Assembly: GCA_016296675.1 (NCBI GenBank)
Contig: JAEDIV010000100.1
Coordinates: 1 to 9,882 of the forward strand
DNA: 9,882 nucleotides
From: Clostridia bacterium
Lineage (GTDB): Bacteria; Bacillota; Clostridia; Christensenellales; Aristaeellaceae
Reading direction: 5' to 3'
Positions 7,340-9,882 of this stretch are shown here, piece by piece (within the stretch, counting starts at the first letter, position 1; each line of letters opens with the position of its first letter). A program made the translations under genes and the position numbers. The notes beneath the pieces were generated by a model. The model had not been told where the DNA came from, did not search any database, and worked only from the letters and a program-made list of their open reading frames with translations.

Positions 7340-7357
7340 TAAGAATTCCTAAGAATT
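7340..7357. promoter_or_regulatory. 10-bp-spaced direct repeat, candidate response-regulator operator
   Basis: TAAGAATT occurs at 7340-7347 and again at 7350-7357, one helical turn apart, the usual geometry for an OmpR/PhoB-family dimer. An inverted half site, ATTCTT, follows at 7368-7373. The repeat sits between the two divergent promoters: its centre is about 51 bp before the predicted plus-strand start and about 62 bp before the minus-strand start. The repeat is seen; recognition by the adjacent regulator is inferred. Confidence 0.6.
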
Positions 7358-7364
7358 ATACAGG

Positions 7365-7393
7365 GTGATTCTTTTGAATTGATGTGCTATAAT
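7365..7393 (+). promoter_or_regulatory. extended -10 promoter of the foldase-HtrA pair
   Basis: A perfect TATAAT (7388-7393) is preceded by TG at 7385-7386, the extended -10 form. The -35 hexamer at 17 bp is poor (GTGATT, 7365-7370), as is common for promoters driven by an activator. Predicted start of transcription is near 7400, so the in-frame ATG at 7392 lies inside the -10 and cannot be used. Confidence 0.75.
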
Positions 7394-7417
7394 GCAAAAT
7401 GTAGTCAGCAGGAAGCG

Positions 7418-7425
7418 AAGGGGGG
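7418..7425 (+). promoter_or_regulatory. ribosome binding site deciding the foldase TTG start
   Basis: AAGGGGGG lies eight bases before TTG 7434, exactly where the signal peptide begins. It supports TTG over the upstream ATG at 7392. Confidence 0.7.
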
Positions 7426-7433
7426 AACAATCG

Positions 7434-8423
7434 TTGATCAAAAAGCTTCTTCTTTTCATAATGATTTTTGCCTTCATTCCCGCCTCGTATGCAGAAAGCA
7501 GCGCCGCCCTTACGGTAGACGGCCAAACGGTCTCCTTCACCGAGGCATATATCTATATCATAAACGCCGAGCAGGAATACGCCGACGTAGCCAAATATTA
7601 CGAAGATTATCTCGACATCGATTACTGGTCGCTCACCTATGCAAACGGCATGACAGTTTCCCAGATGATCAAGTCCGACGTCTTTGACCAGCTCAAATCC
7701 ATGAACGCTTTTTATGCAATCGCGTTTGAAAACGGCCTTTCGCTTACCGATGCTGAACGCGCCTCATGCAGAACCGACGCTGAAAACGCTTATCAGGCGC
7801 TGTCTGTAACCGACGCTGAAAAAATCGATATCGACGATCTTTCATATGTCTTTGAAAAACAGCTGCTGGCCGACCGCATGTACAGCGTATTTCTTGAAAA
7901 CATGCTGATCGACGAAAAAGAAATCCGATCCTCAATCGATCCTAAGGACTATACCGTTTACGACATCGAATACCTTTTCCGCACCTTTGACGACTTTGAC
8001 GAAAGCGGAAAAAGCATGCCGCTCACGGAAGACAAGCAAGCGCTGATTGAAAAAGCTTTTTCCGAAGCTCAGAATTGCCCGTCATTCAGCGATGCGCCGA
8101 ATCATTATCCTGCGCTTGATATTATCTACGGAACCACGTCCTTCCTGTCCGCAGACGAAACCGTCGATCCTGTGCTTATCCAAGCCGCCCAGTCCCTTGC
8201 CATTGGTGAAACATCCGGAATTCTAAAAACAGACTTCGGTCTTTTCTTGATACGACTGATTGACAACACCAGTCTTAAAGCGTATGAGCAGGCGGTTCAA
8301 ACAGCGCTTTATGAAGCGAGAGAAGCCGCTTTCGCATCTGAAAAAGAATCCATCCTCAAAAAATGCGAATACGAAATCAATGTCCCTTTCTGGAACACGC
8401 TCGCGCCCGGCGTGAAAAACTGA
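7434..8423 (+). CDS. secreted SurA/PrsA-like foldase (degenerate parvulin-type)
   Basis: This gene encodes a 329-residue exported protein, probably a folding helper outside the membrane. From TTG 7434 it begins M-I-K-K and a hydrophobic core, ending at a signal peptidase I site A-S-Y-A/E near residue 20. There is no lipobox Cys, unlike PrsA. Residues 25-165 are helical and begin L-T-V-D-G-Q-x-V-S-F-x-E-A, a pattern seen at the start of SurA/PrsA N-domains. Residues about 175-276 have the parvulin order: a strand (D-I-E-Y-L-F), an acidic helix, Q-x-L-x-I-G-E-T-S-G, then T-D-F-G-L-F-L-I-R-L (266-275). The usual catalytic His and Cys/Asp positions are not evident, so it may be a chaperone rather than an active isomerase. 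It is divergent from the response regulator and 52 bp before an HtrA-like protease, fitting an envelope quality-control role. The family assignment rests on pattern only. Confidence 0.75.
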   Translation: MIKKLLLFIMIFAFIPASYAESSAALTVDGQTVSFTEAYIYIINAEQEYADVAKYYEDYLDIDYWSLTYANGMTVSQMIKSDVFDQLKSMNAFYAIAFENGLSLTDAERASCRTDAENAYQALSVTDAEKIDIDDLSYVFEKQLLADRMYSVFLENMLIDEKEIRSSIDPKDYTVYDIEYLFRTFDDFDESGKSMPLTEDKQALIEKAFSEAQNCPSFSDAPNHYPALDIIYGTTSFLSADETVDPVLIQAAQSLAIGETSGILKTDFGLFLIRLIDNTSLKAYEQAVQTALYEAREAAFASEKESILKKCEYEINVPFWNTLAPGVKN

Positions 8424-8440
8424 CCGGGTTTCCATATAAA
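8412..8440 (+). promoter_or_regulatory. possible internal promoter for the HtrA-like gene
   Basis: GTGAAA (8412-8417; 4 of 6) and TATAAA (8435-8440; 5 of 6) are separated by 17 bp, and the ATG at 8476 lies about 29 bases beyond the predicted start. It overlaps the end of the foldase gene. Co-transcription from 7365-7393 is equally possible. Confidence 0.3.
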
Positions 8441-8475
8441 TGATCACTTCAAACAATAACGGAGGCGAATAACGC

Positions 8476-9792
8476 ATGAAAAAAATCACATCCATTCTCC
8501 TGACCCTTGTCCTTCTGGCATCCTTCTCCCTTTCCGCTTTCGCAATGACGGAAGAAGAAGCAAAACAGGCTGCGCAGGCCGTCGTAAATACAACCACGGA
8601 TCCTGCGCTCGTAACCAGCCCCTTTATAAACGTCATCGCCGGCGTACAAAACAGCGTTGTCGGTATCAACAATTATCAGACCTATACCTACTCAAACTAT
8701 AACCCTTACTACGGCTTCGGAGGTTTCGGCGGTTTTGGTGGTTTCGGCGGTTTCGGCGGCTATGACGGCTACGGAAGCGGCGAAAGAGAATCCGCAGAGA
8801 AGCTGGCAGCCACCGGCTCCGGCGTAATCGTATACAAGAATCTCGTGCTCACCAATTTCCACGTCGTTCAGGATGCAACCCGCCTGACCGTTTCCACGCT
8901 CGTCTCCGAAGATGAGTACGCCGCCACGCTCATCTCCTATGACGAGGCGGCAGACCTTGCGCTCATCCACGTGCCGGAGCTTGCGCTTCCTGCCGTTCCT
9001 CTGGGCGACAGCGATCAGCTGCAGGTCGGCGAATGGGCGCTGTGCATTGGAAATCCCCTGATGGAGGAACTTCGCGGCACCGTTACCGCCGGTATTGTAT
9101 CCGCCATTGACAGACAGATCGACTCCAACACCACAACAGACAAATACGGTCTTAAGCGCACCGTCACCAATTCCATGATCCAGATCGACGCAGCCATTAA
9201 CTCCGGAAACTCCGGCGGCGGCATGTTCAATGTGCTTGGCCAATTGATGGGCATTCCCTCCCAGAAATACTCCGGCAGCTATTTCAGCGGTTCCAGCATC
9301 GAAGGCATCGGCCTTTGCATTCCGATCAACACTGCGAAACCCCTGATCTCTGAAGCCATCGTTTCCATCGAAACCGGTGAACTTACCGAAAACAACAAAT
9401 CCGGCAAGTCCGTTCCCAGCACCAACCCCGGCGCAAAGAACAGCAAGCCCGCCCTCGGCATTTCCGTTCATGCCGTCACCAACACCAACGACTACTTCGT
9501 CTACGAAGGCGCGCTGCCCGGCGGCATCATGATCGACGAGGTGCAGAAAAACAGCCCCGCTGAAGCCGCGGGCCTTATGCCCTACGACATCATCGTTGAA
9601 GTGGACGGCGAAATCACCAATTCCACCAGCGTCATCACGCAGGCGCTCAACAACCACAAAATCGGCGACACCCTCAAAGTCAAGATTTATCGCGTTGAAA
9701 ACTACGAAAACGCCAAATCCATTTCGGATCTCGGGGAAGGCGAGTACATCGACTTTGAAGTAGAACTTTTCGAATTCAACATCAACACCTGA
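8476..9792 (+). CDS. secreted HtrA/DegP-like trypsin-fold serine protease with one PDZ domain
   Basis: This gene encodes a 438-residue S1C-family protease that degrades or handles misfolded proteins outside the membrane. Residues 1-23 are a signal peptide ending A-F-A, not the N-terminal membrane anchor usual for Firmicutes HtrA, so it may be released. The protease domain starts near S-V-V-G-I (about 55). A Gly/Phe/Tyr-rich stretch at 78-102 sits where DegP has its LA loop. The triad is visible: H129 in T-N-F-H-V-V, D160 in A-A-D-L-A-L, S246 in G-N-S-G-G. The residues after the Ser are G-M rather than the usual P-L. A Ser/Asn/Pro-rich linker (about 300-325) leads to one PDZ domain (325-420), with G-G-I-M-I and S-P-A-E-A-A-G-L. 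GGAGG at 8461-8465 precedes the ATG. It follows the foldase by 52 bp and is probably co-transcribed. It could be called htrA or degP; orthology is not certain. Confidence 0.93.
   Translation: MKKITSILLTLVLLASFSLSAFAMTEEEAKQAAQAVVNTTTDPALVTSPFINVIAGVQNSVVGINNYQTYTYSNYNPYYGFGGFGGFGGFGGFGGYDGYGSGERESAEKLAATGSGVIVYKNLVLTNFHVVQDATRLTVSTLVSEDEYAATLISYDEAADLALIHVPELALPAVPLGDSDQLQVGEWALCIGNPLMEELRGTVTAGIVSAIDRQIDSNTTTDKYGLKRTVTNSMIQIDAAINSGNSGGGMFNVLGQLMGIPSQKYSGSYFSGSSIEGIGLCIPINTAKPLISEAIVSIETGELTENNKSGKSVPSTNPGAKNSKPALGISVHAVTNTNDYFVYEGALPGGIMIDEVQKNSPAEAAGLMPYDIIVEVDGEITNSTSVITQALNNHKIGDTLKVKIYRVENYENAKSISDLGEGEYIDFEVELFEFNINT
8713..8757 (+). repeat. five tandem 9-bp units encoding (Gly-Phe-Gly)n
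   Basis: Five in-frame copies of a 9-base unit close to GGTTTCGGC occupy 8713-8757. Three copies are identical; the others differ at one to three third-codon positions. They code for alternating Gly-Phe-Gly in the loop of the HtrA-like protease. Near-identity at the DNA level means slippage could change copy number in frame. Confidence 0.9.
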
Positions 9793-9835
9793 TCTGTACA
9801 GAAAAAGCAGCCGGCATCAACCGACTGCTCAGATC
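9791..9835 (+). other. imperfect nested inverted repeat after the protease gene
   Basis: GATCTG (9791-9796) can pair with CAGATC (9830-9835). Inside this, AGCAG-C-CGG (9806-9814) faces CCG-A-CTGCT (9821-9829) with one C-A mismatch and a CATCAA loop. No T-tract follows, so it is not a standard terminator. It could protect the 3' end of the transcript. Confidence 0.3.
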
Positions 9836-9862
9836 ATCAACAAACCTCCGGGAGAGGTATGG

Positions 9863-9882
9863 AGAGGGAGCGCACTTCCTCT
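9863..9882 (+). terminator. possible terminator stem cut by the window edge
   Basis: AGAGGGAG (9863-9870) pairs with CTTCCTCT (9875-9882), with one G-U pair, around the loop CGCA. The stem reaches the last base of the window, so any following T-tract is out of sight. It is the best candidate for ending the foldase-HtrA transcript. Confidence 0.3.

Noticed and set aside
6484..7368. 294-codon plus-strand open frame across the kinase/regulator junction
   Set aside because: It is antisense to two unmistakable two-component genes and lacks a binding site or domain.
7392..7433. 14-residue N-terminal extension of the foldase from ATG 7392
   Set aside because: The ATG lies inside the TATAAT -10 element, upstream of the predicted transcript start. 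The extension would also bury the signal peptide, and TTG 7434 has a proper binding site.
8713..8757. 9-bp tandem repeats as a CRISPR-like or non-coding array
   Set aside because: The units are in frame, without spacers, and encode a Gly-Phe loop in a protease.
8692..9657. 321-codon open frame on the minus strand opposite the HtrA-like gene
   Set aside because: It lies wholly opposite a protease with intact catalytic triad and PDZ domain. Its Gly/Asp/Val-rich translation has no recognisable domain, and C-ending codons on the sense strand explain the lack of stops.

Overview
The window looks like a chromosomal segment of a Gram-positive anaerobe, probably Bacillota, class Clostridia (inference). 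The grounds are strong AGGAGG-type ribosome binding sites, TTG starts, a TIGR04086-type membrane protein, a SWIM/SNF2 helicase with the Firmicutes SNF2-associated region, an OmpR/VanR-like two-component pair, and secreted proteins with short Lys-rich signal peptides ending in AxA. Base composition is roughly half G+C and coding density is high. I see no tRNA, rRNA, IS element, prophage gene or CRISPR array.

Layout. (1) 27-428, minus: a small four-helix membrane protein, TIGR04086-like. (2) 565-3864, plus: an orphan SWIM-SNF2 ATPase behind a textbook extended -10 promoter (504-532). (3) 3986-4738, plus: a secreted protein made of three ~70-residue repeats, each ending in G-x-M-x-x-S-[LI]-P-[PA]-Q-I, with a 19-nt dyad upstream and a strong bidirectional terminator (4751-4788) downstream. 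(4) 7269 down to 4793, minus: a tightly overlapping operon of OmpR-type response regulator, membrane histidine kinase and PPOX-fold flavoprotein, which shares that terminator from the other side. (5) 7434-9792, plus: a divergent pair encoding a secreted SurA/PrsA-like foldase and a secreted HtrA/DegP-like serine protease with one PDZ domain. The window ends in hairpin-forming DNA that may be the protease terminator.

The most coherent biology is on the right half. A two-component system is divergent from a secreted chaperone/protease pair. Their 164-bp shared intergenic region has two back-to-back promoters flanking a 10-bp-spaced direct repeat (TAAGAATT twice), the usual form of an OmpR-family operator. 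This suggests a secretion or envelope-stress circuit comparable in logic to Bacillus CssRS-HtrA: the kinase senses something outside the membrane, and the regulator controls itself and the quality-control pair. The link is inferred from layout and the repeat, not proven.

Several start codons differ from the longest open frames. The SNF2 and foldase frames extend upstream of, or into, their own -10 elements and must start later. The kinase and PPOX genes most likely start at TTG codons with strong ribosome binding sites.
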